DNA of 64,000 nt from Microdochium bolleyi (taxonomy: Eukaryota > Ascomycota > Sordariomycetes > Xylariales > Microdochiaceae): the NCBI GenBank assembly GCA_001566295.1, contig KQ964264.1:62001-126000 (forward strand), written 5' to 3'. A program made the translations under genes and the position numbers. Within the stretch, counting starts at the first letter, position 1. Every line of letters starts with the position of its first letter. Below the pieces are notes generated by a model. It was not told the DNA's origin, did no database searches, and saw nothing but the letters and a program-made list of their open reading frames with translations. Positions 33,886-44,984 of this stretch are shown one piece after another.

Positions 33886-36210
33886 ATGGAGGGACTCAAG
33901 CAGACCTTCAAGCGGGTCAAGGCCGAGAAGCGGGTATGTCCTCCTCCGAACGACCAATTCGTCGTTCCTTGTGCCAATGGCAGACAATGGGCCCCAAATG
34001 GTGGAATAGCTGGCTGACAATGCCATCCGACAGGCTGCCCTCGTCACCTATGTGACTGCAGGCTACCCCAAGGCCACTGACACACCCGACGTCATGCTTG
34101 CCATGGAGCGTGGTGGTGCTGGTATGGACTTCTTCCACACACACCGAGATCTCAGACTCGAACATGGGCTAACGACGATTGTACAGACGTCATCGAGCTC
34201 GGCATCCCCTTCACCGACCCCATTGCCGACGGCCCGACGATCCAGACAGCCAACACCGTCGCGCTCGCGAACGGCGTGACTGTCGCCTCTACACTGCAGA
34301 TGGTTAAGGACGCGCGGAGTCGCGGGCTCAAGGCCCCCGTGATGCTCATGGGATACTACAACCCCTTGCTCAGCTACGGTGAGGAGGCTCTTCTGCGGGA
34401 CTGCAAAGAGGCCGGTGTCAACGGCTTCATCATCTGCGATCTCCCTCCCGAGGAGGCTGTCTCGTTCCGCCAGCTCTGCACAAAGGGCGGGCTCTCTTAC
34501 GTTCCACTCATCGCACCTGCCACTTCCGACACGCGCATGCGCCTCCTGTGCCGCCTGGCCGACTCGTTCATCTACGTCGTCTCGCGGCAGGGCGTGACCG
34601 GCGCCCAGGGCACCATGAACGCCAACCTGCCCGCCCTGCTCGAGCGCGTCAAGAGGTACAGCGGCGACAAGCCCGCTGCCGTAGGCTTCGGCGTATCCAC
34701 GCACGAGCACTTCCAGTCCGTCGCGGCCATCGCCGATGGCGTCGTCATCGGCTCGCAGATCGTCTCCACGCTCATGAAGGCGCCCGAAGGCCAGGCCGCC
34801 AAGGCCGTCGAGGAGTACTGCGCGTACGTCTGCGGGCGCACCGCGTCCCCGGAGGAAAAGGCGACCCGTGAGGTCGGCGTCGTGGAGGCCATCAGCGCCG
34901 CGCGGGAGCCCAGTGGTGACGGCGTGACGGTCGAGGCTGTGATCAAGGACTCGGACCTCAGCGACGATGAGCAGGCGCTCGCAGCGGAGCTTTCGGCGCT
35001 GCACGGCAAGATCCCCGACAGATTCGGCGAGTTCGGAGGGCAGTACGTCCCCGAGGCACTGATGGACTGCCTGTCACAGCTCGAGGACGGCTTCAACGCT
35101 ATCCGCAACGACCCGGCCTTCTGGGAGGAGTACCGCTCGTACTACCCGTACATGGGCCGCCCCGGGCAGCTCCACCTCGCCGAGCGCCTGACCGAGCACG
35201 CCGGTGGCGCCAACATCTGGCTCAAGCGCGAGGACCTGAACCACACGGGCTCGCACAAGATCAACAACGCGCTCGGCCAGATCCTGCTCGCCAAGCGCCT
35301 CGGCAAGAACAAGATCATCGCCGAGACGGGCGCAGGCCAGCACGGCGTCGCGACCGCGACCGTATGCGCCAAGTTCGGCATGGAGTGCACCGTGTACATG
35401 GGCTCCGAGGACGTGCGGCGGCAGGCGCTCAACGTGTTCCGCATGCGGCTGCTGGGCGCCAAGGTCGTGGCCGTCGAGTCGGGCGCCAAGACGCTGCGCG
35501 ACGCCGTCAATGAGGCGATGCGCAGCTGGGTCACCAACCTCGAGGACACGCACTACATCCTCGGCAGCGCCATCGGCCCGCACCCGTTCCCGACCATTGT
35601 GCGCACATTCCAGAGCGTCATCGGCGACGAGACCAAAGCCCAGATGCTCGAGAAGCGCGGCAAGCTGCCCGATGCGGTCGTCGCGTGCGTCGGCGGCGGC
35701 AGCAACGCAGTCGGCATGTTCTACCCGTTCAGCAACGACCCGTCGGTCCGCCTTCTCGGCGTCGAGGCCGGCGGCGACGGCATCGACACCCCCCGCCACA
35801 GCGCCACGCTGGCCGCGGGCACCAAGGGCGTGCTGCACGGCGTGCGCACGTACATCCTGCAGAACGAGCACGGACAGATCAACGAGACGCACTCTGTCTC
35901 CGCTGGACTCGACTACCCCGGTGTCGGGCCTGAGCTCAGCCAGTGGAAGGACTCGAACCGCGCCAAGTTCATCGCCGCGACCGACACCGAGGCGTTCGAG
36001 GGTTTCCGGCTCATGAGCCAGCTCGAGGGCATCATTCCGGCGCTCGAGTCCGCGCACGGCATCTGGGGCGCCATCGAGCTCGCCAAGACGATGCGCAAGG
36101 ACGAGGACCTGGTCATCTGCCTGAGCGGGCGGGGTGACAAGGACGTCCAGAGCGTCGCCGACGAGCTGCCGAACCTGGGCCCCAAGATTGGCTGGGATCT
36201 GCGGTTCTAA
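33886..36210 (+). CDS. trp-3: Tryptophan synthase, bifunctional alpha-beta, 719 aa, 3 exons
   Basis: Exons 33886..33933, 34034..34121 and 34187..36210; introns of 100 and 65 bp. It makes tryptophan from indole-3-glycerol phosphate and serine. The alpha part comes first: E49 in DVIELGIPFTDPIADGP and D60 are the catalytic pair (numbers equal the bacterial ones), and GVTGAQG and VGFGVSTHEH bind phosphate. A linker of about 50 residues, rich in Asp/Glu/Ala (about 265-317), leads to the beta part, which begins at FGEFGGQYVPE. K403 in HTGSHKINNA is the PLP lysine; GGGSNAVGMF binds the PLP phosphate. Fusion in alpha-then-beta order is the fungal pattern (yeast TRP5, Neurospora trp-3). Exon 1 encodes only 16 residues. 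Confidence 0.98.
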
Positions 36211-36600
36211 AAGAAGGGTATTGGAGAAGAAGCAGAGTCCGGGAAAGTAAAAGCAAGGGACGGGCATGGGATTAAGTTGCCTCTTGTCACGATTATGACG
36301 CAAGACACAGTAAAATCAAGCTTGATATCAGTCACTTTCACTGCCCGCGAACGTTTTGTCGTGAAATGCAAGGACCAACATTCGCTGTGCCGTAGCTCTC
36401 TCCATTGGCTCAGCACCATGTGCGTGAAACGATGTATTGTGACGAGGGGGTATCTGGATGTCGCAATTGCTTTGGTAACTGAGAACGCTGCAAGAAAAAA
36501 CACGGCGAGTCCCATTCGAGGCTGTTATGCATGGTTGAGCCAGTTCCCCATGATTGAGAACCACTGCAACAGGAGCACCTGAATTAAGACAGAGAAACCC
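36211..36600. other. Intergenic, 390 bp, between converging 3' ends
   Basis: AT-richer than the flanking genes and expected to hold both 3' UTRs. No gene seen. Confidence 0.6.
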
Positions 36601-37806
36601 TCATCTCTTGCCCAGTCTCTTCATGTCCCTCCTGACCTCGTGCATCCGGGTCTCCATCTCGCGCCAGACCCGCGCCATCTCGCGCATCGTGCGCTCCTTG
36701 TTCTCGTCCCCTTTGCCGCCACCAGCACCGCCTCCACTAGCAAGACCGCCGATGATGCTGCGCCGCCTGCTGCCCCCCTTGCCGAAGGCGTCCCCGCCGC
36801 AGTCCTCCAGCCCGGCCAGCAGCTCGTCGACGCTCACCCCGTAGTCCGCGAGCTCCGCGACCCGCACCCCGCTGGCGTCGAGCACGCGCATCCGCGCGCC
36901 CGCGAGGTGCCGCTTGTACGTCGCCAGCGCGGCGCGCGCGTCGGGCGGGTACACGACGTCGACGGCGTGGGACAGCAGCGCAGCGGACGCGAGGGACCAC
37001 GTCTGCGCCGAGAGGCTGGCGTGCGCGGCGCGGAGGACTTGCGGGTTGCTGCCGCCGCCGGCGTGCTTGGTCTCAAGCAGGGCCAGGAGCAGGGTGATGG
37101 CCGCGAGCTGCTGCGCCATGTAACCGTCCACCAGCCCGTGCGCGGTTGCCGTGCGGCGGCGGGAGAGCTGTGCCTTGCCGTCGGCGAGGGTGGAGAGGAG
37201 GGTCTCGGTGGTGATGGCGAGCGAGGGGATGTGCCTGTGGATAAAGGACGGGTTCGTTGTTGGGTAGACTGCTTTGGCGAGGGTGCTGGCCTGTTTGGAC
37301 AGGGTTGTGGACAGCATGGCGGTGATTTGCGGGAAGTGCTGTGATAAAGCTGTGAAGGGAGGGTTTGAGAGCAGCAGGGCGAGTGACGCGGCTGGGAGGG
37401 AAGGGGCGGAAGAGAGGAATGGCGGGAGCAGGGTGAGGAGGTCGAGCAGGTCTGGCGGGAGGTGCGCAGTCTTGTCTCCCTGGTGGCTTGGCTGGCTGGC
37501 GATGGCGGGTTTTGCTGCGCGACGATTCAGTCTTGATGAGGCTGGGAGTTGCTGTGTTTGCTGTGTCTGCTGTGCCTTCTGTGGTGATGATGGTATTGCC
37601 AGGGCAATGGCCTGCCTGAGGATCTGGTGCTTTGTGGCCTCAATGCGGTGAGCCTTGAGCTCGTCCCGCACGGCTGCGCGTTGGTCATCCCGCCTCGGAT
37701 CTCGTGACGAGCCATCAGTGTTGAGGAGGGTACCGGTCAGTCTGCCGTAGACATTGGCGAATGCTGGGTTGGCCTGCAGCACGCCCTCATCCGCAGGGGG
37801 CAGCAT
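36601..37806 (-). CDS. Uncharacterised helical protein, 401 aa
   Basis: Single exon. I start it at the ATG at 37806 (MLPPADEG). The frame is open a little further but only to a GTG in a tandem repeat. Sequence: a short N-terminal conserved-looking part (NPAFANVYGRLTGTLLN), a Gln/Pro linker, a long Leu-rich helical middle (LLDLLTLLPPFL, SLALLLSNPP, AAITLLLALLE), a Gly-rich loop, and a charged C-terminal coiled-coil-like helix rich in Arg/Met/Glu (REMARVWREMETRMHEV). There is no signal peptide and no clear membrane segment. I do not recognise the family. It is tail-to-tail with tryptophan synthase and head-to-head with bL28m. Confidence 0.75.
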   Translation of the reverse strand: MLPPADEGVLQANPAFANVYGRLTGTLLNTDGSSRDPRRDDQRAAVRDELKAHRIEATKHQILRQAIALAIPSSPQKAQQTQQTQQLPASSRLNRRAAKPAIASQPSHQGDKTAHLPPDLLDLLTLLPPFLSSAPSLPAASLALLLSNPPFTALSQHFPQITAMLSTTLSKQASTLAKAVYPTTNPSFIHRHIPSLAITTETLLSTLADGKAQLSRRRTATAHGLVDGYMAQQLAAITLLLALLETKHAGGGSNPQVLRAAHASLSAQTWSLASAALLSHAVDVVYPPDARAALATYKRHLAGARMRVLDASGVRVAELADYGVSVDELLAGLEDCGGDAFGKGGSRRRSIIGGLASGGGAGGGKGDENKERTMREMARVWREMETRMHEVRRDMKRLGKR

Positions 37807-38390
37807 CTCGAAGCCGATGCTCACGGCTTGGTGCTTGGTGCTTGGTGCTTGGTGCTCCCGTGCTGGGCCCAGGGCGCAGATTTCCTTGTGGTGGAGGCCC
37901 TGGCTCAGGCCTAGTGCTTAAGCCGTAGTGCTGTGTGTGGCTACCGGCTGGGGTGTGTTGCCACGTATTATCAATTGTCGTCAAAATCGGCGTGCAATGG
38001 CAAGGCGCTGCTGTTGTTTACCGCTGGAGTGCTGCGAGATGCCGACATTCGGGCCCAAGGGCAGTGTGGGGCATGACGCCAGCGACGCTGCCAGTGGATT
38101 GGCCCAAGTCAACGACCCCGGCGCGAGAGGTCCGCGCGGTCACGTGCGCTTTCTCGAAGTACCCAGGTACCGGCACTCGTCCTCAGGAGTGGGCAGACAG
38201 ACCCCTGCACTCCCATCCAAAATCGACTGGAGGAGCATCACGACCTAACCGGAAAACTTTCGAGCTGTAGCGCCACCGACCAGCAGCGACGACTTCCAAT
38301 CGGCTCGCCGACCGCGACAGTGACACCGGCTCGACCACTCCCCGGGCGGCCTCGATCACTGCCACAAGCCACCACTGCACATCTCACACC
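37807..38390. other. Divergent promoter, 0.58 kb
   Basis: Shared upstream region of the 401-aa protein (minus) and bL28m (plus). No other gene is seen. Confidence 0.55.
37826..37856. repeat. Heptamer tandem repeat GCTTGGT, about 4.4 copies
   Basis: Four perfect copies of GCTTGGT plus GCT, directly before the start codon of the 401-aa protein, inside its 5' leader. Confidence 0.9.
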
Positions 38391-39284
38391 ATGGCGCCCT
38401 CAATACGGCCGCTCTTCGCCGCGGCGACGACAAGCACAACCCGCTGCCTCGCCCACGCACACAGCCATGCAGCCTCGACGCTGCCCCTCACAGCAGCCCG
38501 CTGCCTGAGCACGACCGCCGCCCTGAGCCGCCAGAAGCCCTCCCACCGCACTGTCGACCCGGAGCTGCTCCCCGAGTACCCCTACGGCCGGTTCCGCACA
38601 TACAAGCAGGCCAACGAGGGCCTCTACGGCGGCGCAAAGGTGCGCTTCGGCAACGTCATCTCAGAGAAGTGGAACCGCAAGTCGCGCACAAAGTGGCTGC
38701 CCAACCGCCACACCAAGCGCCTCTGGTCTGTCGGCCTGCAGAACTTCATCCGCGTCCGCCTCACCGCCCGCACCCTCCGCACCATTGACAAGCTCGGCGG
38801 CATCGACGAGTACCTCCTCGGCCCCAAGGCCGCGCGCGTCAAAGAGATGGGTCCCGCAGGCTGGGCGCTGAGGTGGAAGGTCATGCAGTCGCCCATCATC
38901 CAGGAGCGGTATGCCCGTGAGCGCGAGGCCCTGGGTCTGCCGCCCCGGGCGCCGTCACTCGGAGGTGTCGACGGCGGGGCGCTCGAGTTCCCGCCTGACG
39001 TGCTCGCCCAGGCTGCTCGGCAGACTCCAGGTGGACGCACAGCTGAGGATCTCATGCGCGATATCAACGCCATGCTCGAGAAGGGGGAGGAGTTCGAGCT
39101 CGATGCCGAATCCGAATCCGACCTCGTGCTTAGCACCGAGGACCAGAGGATTCTCGACGACCATGCGAGCCCGGAGAACAAGAGGCTGCTGCAGGAGATC
39201 GACGATATGATTAAGCAGGAGGAGGCGAGCCTAAAAAGTGAGGCACCGTTTATGATGGAAGAGGAGAAGCCGAGGAAGCCATAA
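38391..39284 (+). CDS. MRPL24: Mitochondrial large-subunit ribosomal protein bL28m, 297 aa
   Basis: Single exon. The N-terminus is a mitochondrial presequence (Arg/Ala/Thr/Ser-rich, no acid for about 40 residues, CLSTTAALSRQ). The bL28 domain spans about 77-150: KVRFGNVISEKWNRKSR, TKWLPNRHTKRLWS, and IRVRLTARTLRTIDKLGGIDEYLL. The C-terminal extension of about 130 residues is acidic and helical, as in fungal homologues (yeast Mrpl24). It is part of the mitoribosome. Length fits the fungal family, much longer than bacterial L28. Confidence 0.93.
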   Translation: MAPSIRPLFAAATTSTTRCLAHAHSHAASTLPLTAARCLSTTAALSRQKPSHRTVDPELLPEYPYGRFRTYKQANEGLYGGAKVRFGNVISEKWNRKSRTKWLPNRHTKRLWSVGLQNFIRVRLTARTLRTIDKLGGIDEYLLGPKAARVKEMGPAGWALRWKVMQSPIIQERYAREREALGLPPRAPSLGGVDGGALEFPPDVLAQAARQTPGGRTAEDLMRDINAMLEKGEEFELDAESESDLVLSTEDQRILDDHASPENKRLLQEIDDMIKQEEASLKSEAPFMMEEEKPRKP

Positions 39285-40384
39285 AAGTGTCATATGAAGT
39301 GGGTGGGGGACACAAGATTGCCGCTGGAGTACATACGTCCCAGAAGAGTGACATATGTGACGGATCTAGGCAACTTGTACGCAAAACCGTATGGACGGGG
39401 AGCATTTGTACTATATATTGTACGGCGACTTGCACAAAATTCCAACTTTCTGTCGACGAAGCAAAATATGATCACAACACGCCAGACGATCTGCTAGCCC
39501 AGTAATTGTGCCGTCTACCCTCCCTTCGCAACTTCTCGTGTGTCGTGCCAGGGCTTAGGTCCAAGCCCCGACAGGCTGTACGGGAAGCGATGTCCCGAGA
39601 TGAGGACTGTCGATTGACTACCCAAATACACATAACCCCGCCCCCCCCCCCCCCAAACCATAGACATGGCCACTGAGACTCCCTTGTCCGGAAACAAAAT
39701 ATGCTGGCCTCCTAGGCGATTCACTAATTGGGTGTCCTCTTTGTTCACGAGAAAAAGTAACCTCGGGTAGCTATCAAACGGGACTACAGTGCCACTTGAG
39801 TGCTCAAAACCCTTGGATCGAGTCGATGGGGACAAGACTGTCCATTGTGGTTCGCACGGCTTTGAGAGGAATGACGATGCCGTGGGGACTGTTCGTGGAT
39901 TGGAAACCAACCCTCGTTAGATGCCGATGATTACACCCCCAGATCACAATTTCACCAACAAAAGACAGTAGAACTAAAACTTGAGCGTTACTTGCTCATC
40001 TTTCATCACTGAAAGACAATCATACTTAAGAAACAGGATATTGTATGAGATGTATATTGGACTAATTCTTTGTACTATGTTTGTGATAATGAAAGTAAAG
40101 TTTTGTACAGATCATGATATTCGTGAGAAGGACTGTGTGTTTTGGTGGAAAATCCACTTCGACGACAGCAATGATCGGAGAATCAGTGGTAGAAACAGGA
40201 AGGAGCGTCGCCGATGGTGTAAGTCGCTATAACACTGTTGTACAGATGATTTCGTGTATACATGAGAATAGAAAGGGAAGTAAGTCGTGTAACATCAGAG
40301 ACGAAGTATGTACTCGATAGTTGCCCCGACTGGTTGGAGACAGAGGCCGAGAGCTCTACTTCTATCAAGACGATAAAATCTCAT
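39285..40384. other. Intergenic, 1.1 kb, with a C homopolymer
   Basis: Between the 3' ends of bL28m and the CAP protein. AT-richer from about 39950. A C-run is listed separately. The 131-codon minus frame at 39515-39910 crosses that run and has no motif. Confidence 0.5.
39641..39654. repeat. C homopolymer, 14 bp
   Basis: Fourteen C in a row, preceded by CCCCG. With the gap-containing G run at 10170-10235 it is the second long poly-G/C tract in the window. Confidence 0.9.
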
Positions 40385-41074
40385 CTAGAAGGGCTTCTGG
40401 CCAACAATGTTGCCGGGAGGCGAGTACCTGGCAACGACGTACCAGGCGCCCTTGCCGTCAGACACGGCCGCGATGCCAATCTTCTTGGTGTTCTTCCACA
40501 GGCACTGAGTGTAGTGGCCATAGCCAGCAAAGTCGCCCTGGGGGATAACCTCGTTCTTGTACTTTGGCTCCTCGGCGAGCCAGAGCTTGGTGCCGCTCGC
40601 GATGGGATTCTTGATGGGATTGGACGAGTAGCTGTACGCGAGGTTCTCGCCCTGGCCCGGGCGGGACTCATTGGGGCTGTGCTCGAACTTGCCCGAGGCC
40701 GCGAGCTGCTTGGCCCACGCCTCAGCGTCGGCGGTCAGCTGGGCGTCCCACTTGAGCCGCGGCAGGCCCTTGTTGATGCGCGCCTGGTTGTGCAGCTTCT
40801 GGCCCTTGCGCTGATCGTCGGACCACTTCCTGGCGCGCTCGACGAGGGACTCGGAGTCGTCCCGGTCCTCGAGGCCCAGATCGCGGGCCGTGAGGCCGAG
40901 GTTGAGCAGCGCGGGGGTGCCCAGGATGGTGTTGAGCGCGTCGACGGGGATGGTGGCCGGGTCAATAAGACCCGTGCCGATGAGCTGGGAGTCTGGCAGC
41001 GTCTCCGGGTCAACCACGGGGCTGGCAATGGCCAGGCTGCTAAGGAGCAGGGCTGCGGTGGCGGAGAAGAGCAT
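40385..41074 (-). CDS. Secreted CAP/SCP/PR-1 family protein, 229 aa
   Basis: Single exon. I take the ATG at 41074, giving MLFSATAALLLSSLAIASP, a signal peptide of about 18-20 residues. A propeptide-like region of about 60 residues follows. The CAP domain covers about 95-225: HNQARINKGLPRLKWDAQL, AWAKQLAASGKFEHS, GQGENLAYS, YGHYTQCLWKNTKKIGIA and WYVVARYSPPGN. These include the CAP tetrad His/Glu/His positions. Fungal members (yeast Pry proteins) bind and export sterols and fatty acids and some act at the host interface. No glycosylphosphatidylinositol signal is seen, so it is probably soluble and extracellular. Confidence 0.92.
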   Translation of the reverse strand: MLFSATAALLLSSLAIASPVVDPETLPDSQLIGTGLIDPATIPVDALNTILGTPALLNLGLTARDLGLEDRDDSESLVERARKWSDDQRKGQKLHNQARINKGLPRLKWDAQLTADAEAWAKQLAASGKFEHSPNESRPGQGENLAYSYSSNPIKNPIASGTKLWLAEEPKYKNEVIPQGDFAGYGHYTQCLWKNTKKIGIAAVSDGKGAWYVVARYSPPGNIVGQKPF

Positions 41075-44000
41075 GATGGGCACGTGGATCTTGGTGATGT
41101 TGTTGTGCAGCTAGTGTAGATGTGTCGCTTTTGTGAGTGTAAATGACTTGCACTCTGAGCCTTTGCTTGCAAGAATGTCGAGCCTGAGGGTTGCGTGTTT
41201 GTTTCTTTTGTTACTTGGTGATGATGAGAGCAGAAAAGGAATTTCAATGGGGTTCCGAGAGATGATTATATACACATAGAGTTGCGAGTTTGTAAGTCCG
41301 CGATAGCCCTGGAATATACACTATAGGGGCACTAGGCCCATGATGTCAGGAATGACCACTGCAACGAGGCTGTCGACCGCGTCTGTGCCTCTGTTCTGTG
41401 ATGACGACTTGGCCTGTTCCGTTTCTCGGAAGTGGAGTGGCATTGAACAGAACAAAGGAGTGACGAGCCAAGCATCTGGGGTCCAATTCATGTTCGCCTG
41501 CCAGAAAGCCAAAGGTATCCCAAGAAAAGGCTAGTGATAAACTTTCGAGTAGCACCAGTGCTGCGGAAAGCCAGCGCAACCTTGCGGGGTGGGGTTGTGG
41601 TTTGGTGGACCGTTTCCAAGTGGAGGACCCTTGCAGAGGGACACAAGAGAGGTTTCGAGGCTGTGTGACATATCGGATGGCACGCGATGCGGCGTCCCGA
41701 GACGAGCTGTCATGGAGGAAAAGGTGGGACGACATCACCTCGAGAGGGACTAAACGACAGTGGCAACTGCCAGATGACGGGGAGGCGCAAGCGGAAGCTG
41801 TCATACTCGCGTGGAAACTAGGTTCCACTACCTCGACAGCGTGCGTTTGGGGTATAGTGCTGCGAGAAACAAAGTTCCAGTTTAAGTCGGTTCTAGTTGT
41901 GCAAGCAAGGGCCCTTCATTGTGGTCTGGGCGAGCAAAGAGCTAGGCGACCAAGGAAAACCCTCACAGTCTTGGCCCTGCTGATGAATGGTTAACTATCT
42001 GCTTGCCAAAGTGCGCAAGGTCGTCCCAGTGTAAAGCTGCGAGGGTCTGCGTATGCTGAGCATCGGTCGGAAAAGGAATAGACTGGATCTGGATCTCTGC
42101 TCGGTAGCGTCGCTCTGTAAAGAAGTCTGAGCTTGGGACCTGCATGATGTCAAAACCCCCTGCTCGCTTCAACTCTAACAAGAGGTAGGACCCCTTCGCA
42201 GGAGCAGCTGCCGCCTTGCTGCCAAGTCGCCACTGCTGAGCGCTTGGCTCCGAAGTCAAAGCTGCACGGATGCTGCACCATCCGCTTTTTGCCTCATCTC
42301 CTCAGGTAGCGTGCTGAGTGTAGGCGCGGGAGAGCGGTGATTGCCTCATTTTGTGCTGTTTCGGGCAGACCCATGCCATGTCTCAGCATCTGTAGTAGGG
42401 CGGAAACGAGCTGGTCGGGTCGGCCATTTCCCCATGCGGTTATGGCTCGCAACGCTGCCAAGATCGCGATGCTGCCACAACAGAGCCTGACGCTGGGGCG
42501 CTCTGGGCTCACTAGCCATGTCTTGCATGTCAGTCACGGTGTACGCTCCTGATTTTGTGGAATTGTCTCAGATGTCCACTCTCGCATCGGCCGCCGCTGT
42601 TCTGTCTCTGTGCGCGCGAACCATCATTTGTGCCTCATCATGCTCTGAATATACACTGTCGGAAGCGCCTGAGCGCTGAGATCAGTGCCGAGTTACAAGG
42701 TATCGCGTTGCACCGCGGAATTCACCTGCATGTTCCACCTCACTTTTGTGCGAAGATGCATCGTGTCGGGTACGGTCTGGCACCACACAAGGCGGGGCCG
42801 GGCAGGATGTGCTTTGGAATGCAACGCCATAGAACGAGTCCCAGCACGTTGGTGCGTGTAGGAGCATGCACAGCGGTCAGCCTACGGATCGGCATTGCAG
42901 GCGAGCTTCAGGGTTCTAAGGTCCCGATTCGTGGTCAATGGCATATCCCGTCCTCACCGAGTCACTGACCATGCTGCCCCTCGAGATCGCAGAAAATTTC
43001 CCTTTTGGGAGGACCTTGCGACCTTCCTACTCGAGTATATAATGCTTGGGCTGCGCTCGTCATACTCGAAAACCACATGGAAAGACATGATGCCGATCAC
43101 TATGAGATCTACAAAGATCTGTGGTGTTTCGGGGTAAGTCAAGTGCTTCAGCTCAGCCAGGTCGTCAGCCCAGCGGAACCGCTGGGCCAGGATCATGTCT
43201 AAGTTTCAGACCAGAGCCTTGGTAAGTTGATCCAGCGCGGAGGGAATAACCCTGGGCGATGCAGGATCTGCGCCGCCCACGAGGCCTTAGCTTTCAAATC
43301 GGGCGTCTGCCATGGCGAGTTGAGTGGGTGGGCAGCTGTCAAAGTTGTCAAAGCGGTCATCACGAACCTTAAATGCTTCTCACGCTGGGAGTTCGCTCCG
43401 GTGGCATAGCCAGCTACAGGACCCTGTGTCGTCAAGATGATCGACCCTTGAATTTCCCAATGATCTCTGAGTTCAAACGGGGTTTGCAGGGTCTCGCGCT
43501 GAAGATGTCTCAAGGTGACGAAAAGCGCTCTCTTTGTATCGGATTCTGCGGTCCCGAGCAGGTGGTCGCGAGTTTAATGCAAGCCACCCACATAACAAAG
43601 CCGCGGAACAGATCGCGCACTCGAGGACCACATCCAGAGACGAATGTCTATACCAATCGCCGAGCGCTCATCCCGCCATGCGCGCCATGCGGCAGCAGTC
43701 TTAAGGCACCATCTCGGAGGGCACTGCATCATAGTGAGCGTAGCACTACTAGGCGCCAGGCCCGAATCTCCGACACGTTCGATGGGATCGTGTCATGACG
43801 GTTAGGAAATCCACATGACGCTACTCAACAATAATTTTAGGCTCGATCTGTTTGAGCAGTCATCATCGGATCTCTAGATTGTGCAAGTCTACATCTCGAG
43901 AGTTTTACCCTTGAGATTGGCACATTGCAGAATCTGCTCTCTAATCGAAATGGTGATGATGACTTTCGCCACCATCAAATCGAAGATTGCCCATGTATCC

Positions 44001-44429
44001 TAAAATGAAGGGTGTGCCCAGCTCAAAACTTGCTCGTGCGATTGTGCTGCCATCATTACTTTGGCGTGGTTGCTCCAGGCCCTCGATGCTGCAAATCACT
44101 AGGTTTGTCTGGTGTTGCTTTTTTGACAGCGAGTCAACCTATGTTCTCTTTTGCGGCTGTTTGTTATTTTCTTAAAATCTGAACAGTCAAGCGGTTGCAC
44201 ACGGTCAGACTGGCAGCACGCATAATGTAAGCCCACATTGCCCCAACAAGTGATTAGCTCAACGCCCATGGCAGTCTGCCCCTAAGCATTGTGATTGTGC
44301 TAGCATATTACGAGTCGAATGATCACTACAGACTCGCGGCCGTCCGTTTATCTCCATCGGGCTATGATTCATCCTTTGCTTCCCTGTCACATGACCTCAA
44401 CCACCAAACTCGTAATCCATGTCGACTCT
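41075..44429. other. Long region, 3.4 kb, no gene supported
   Basis: Mixed composition with no long frame. Two neighbouring minus-strand frames (42954-43196 and 43199-43513) look less random than the rest but are in different frames, without a convincing splice between them and without a domain. They may be relics of a decayed gene. No transposon ends or RNA genes are seen. Confidence 0.4.
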
Positions 44430-44984
44430 CTACTTCTCGACGGCGCCGTTGGAGCTTAGCGACTTCCGGACGGGCCTTGACATCTGCAGATAGCACTGAT
44501 GGAACCTCTTGAGCTCCTTCACACACTCTTTGGCCTTCTCTTGCTCCCTGAGTCGAACGACCTGGCGCTGACACTCCTCGAACCGAGTCCGAAGTGTCGA
44601 CATGGAGGCGTCACCTTCCCAAGATCCCAGCTTCTCCTAAAGCGCCACCCTTGTTGCCAGATCCTTGTAGATGGGCCCCATTACTTTGTCGATCGACTTG
44701 TGTTTCTTGCCCGCTACCATGAGTTTGACGGACCCGATCTCTGCCTGGATCTTTTCTGTAATCTCTTCGTGACAAGAGCAGTACTGGCAGCTGCCCTTGA
44801 TGGCTTCAGCTTTTCCCTGGCCCGATGAGTCGAGTTCGAAGTTCGTGCAGGCACTGCGGGGTGGGATATGACTTTGGCACTGCTCTTTTCGGCTAGCAGA
44901 TGCTGCGAGATCGCAGGTCACAGGATGCCCCCTGTGCCACGTGTGCTTGCAATAAGCAAACCGGACGGGGACGATTACGCACAT
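44430..44984 (-). pseudogene. Cys/His-rich small protein, copy A, interrupted by in-frame TAG
   Basis: From ATG 44984 the frame runs 115 codons to TAG at 44639..44637, then stays open in the same frame for another 68 codons to TAG 44432..44430. The part after the first stop still matches copy B (45727-46314): LGSWEG versus LQEWEG, then a charged helix with FEEC versus YKEC and KECVKEL versus KKRLKECL. Total length with the stop read over (184) is close to B's 195. Before the stop both share MCxIxP, HxWxRG/KG, CTNFE and CxYCxxH. A CAG-to-TAG change fits the position. A 48-bp in-frame intron (GTAATG..TTTAG) could also remove the stop but lacks a good branch site. Function unknown. Confidence 0.6.

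Noticed and set aside
39515..39910. 131-codon minus-strand frame
   Set aside because: Crosses a C homopolymer that creates its Gly run; no motif and no neighbours that would explain it.
42954..43513. Two-exon minus-strand gene
   Set aside because: No splice pair joins the two frames cleanly and no domain is seen; noted only as a possible relic.
44637..44684. A 48-bp in-frame intron removing the TAG of Cys/His-rich copy A
   Set aside because: Possible, since the donor GTAATG and acceptor TTTAG exist, but there is no usable branch site and the removed residues look like part of the protein; kept only as an alternative.
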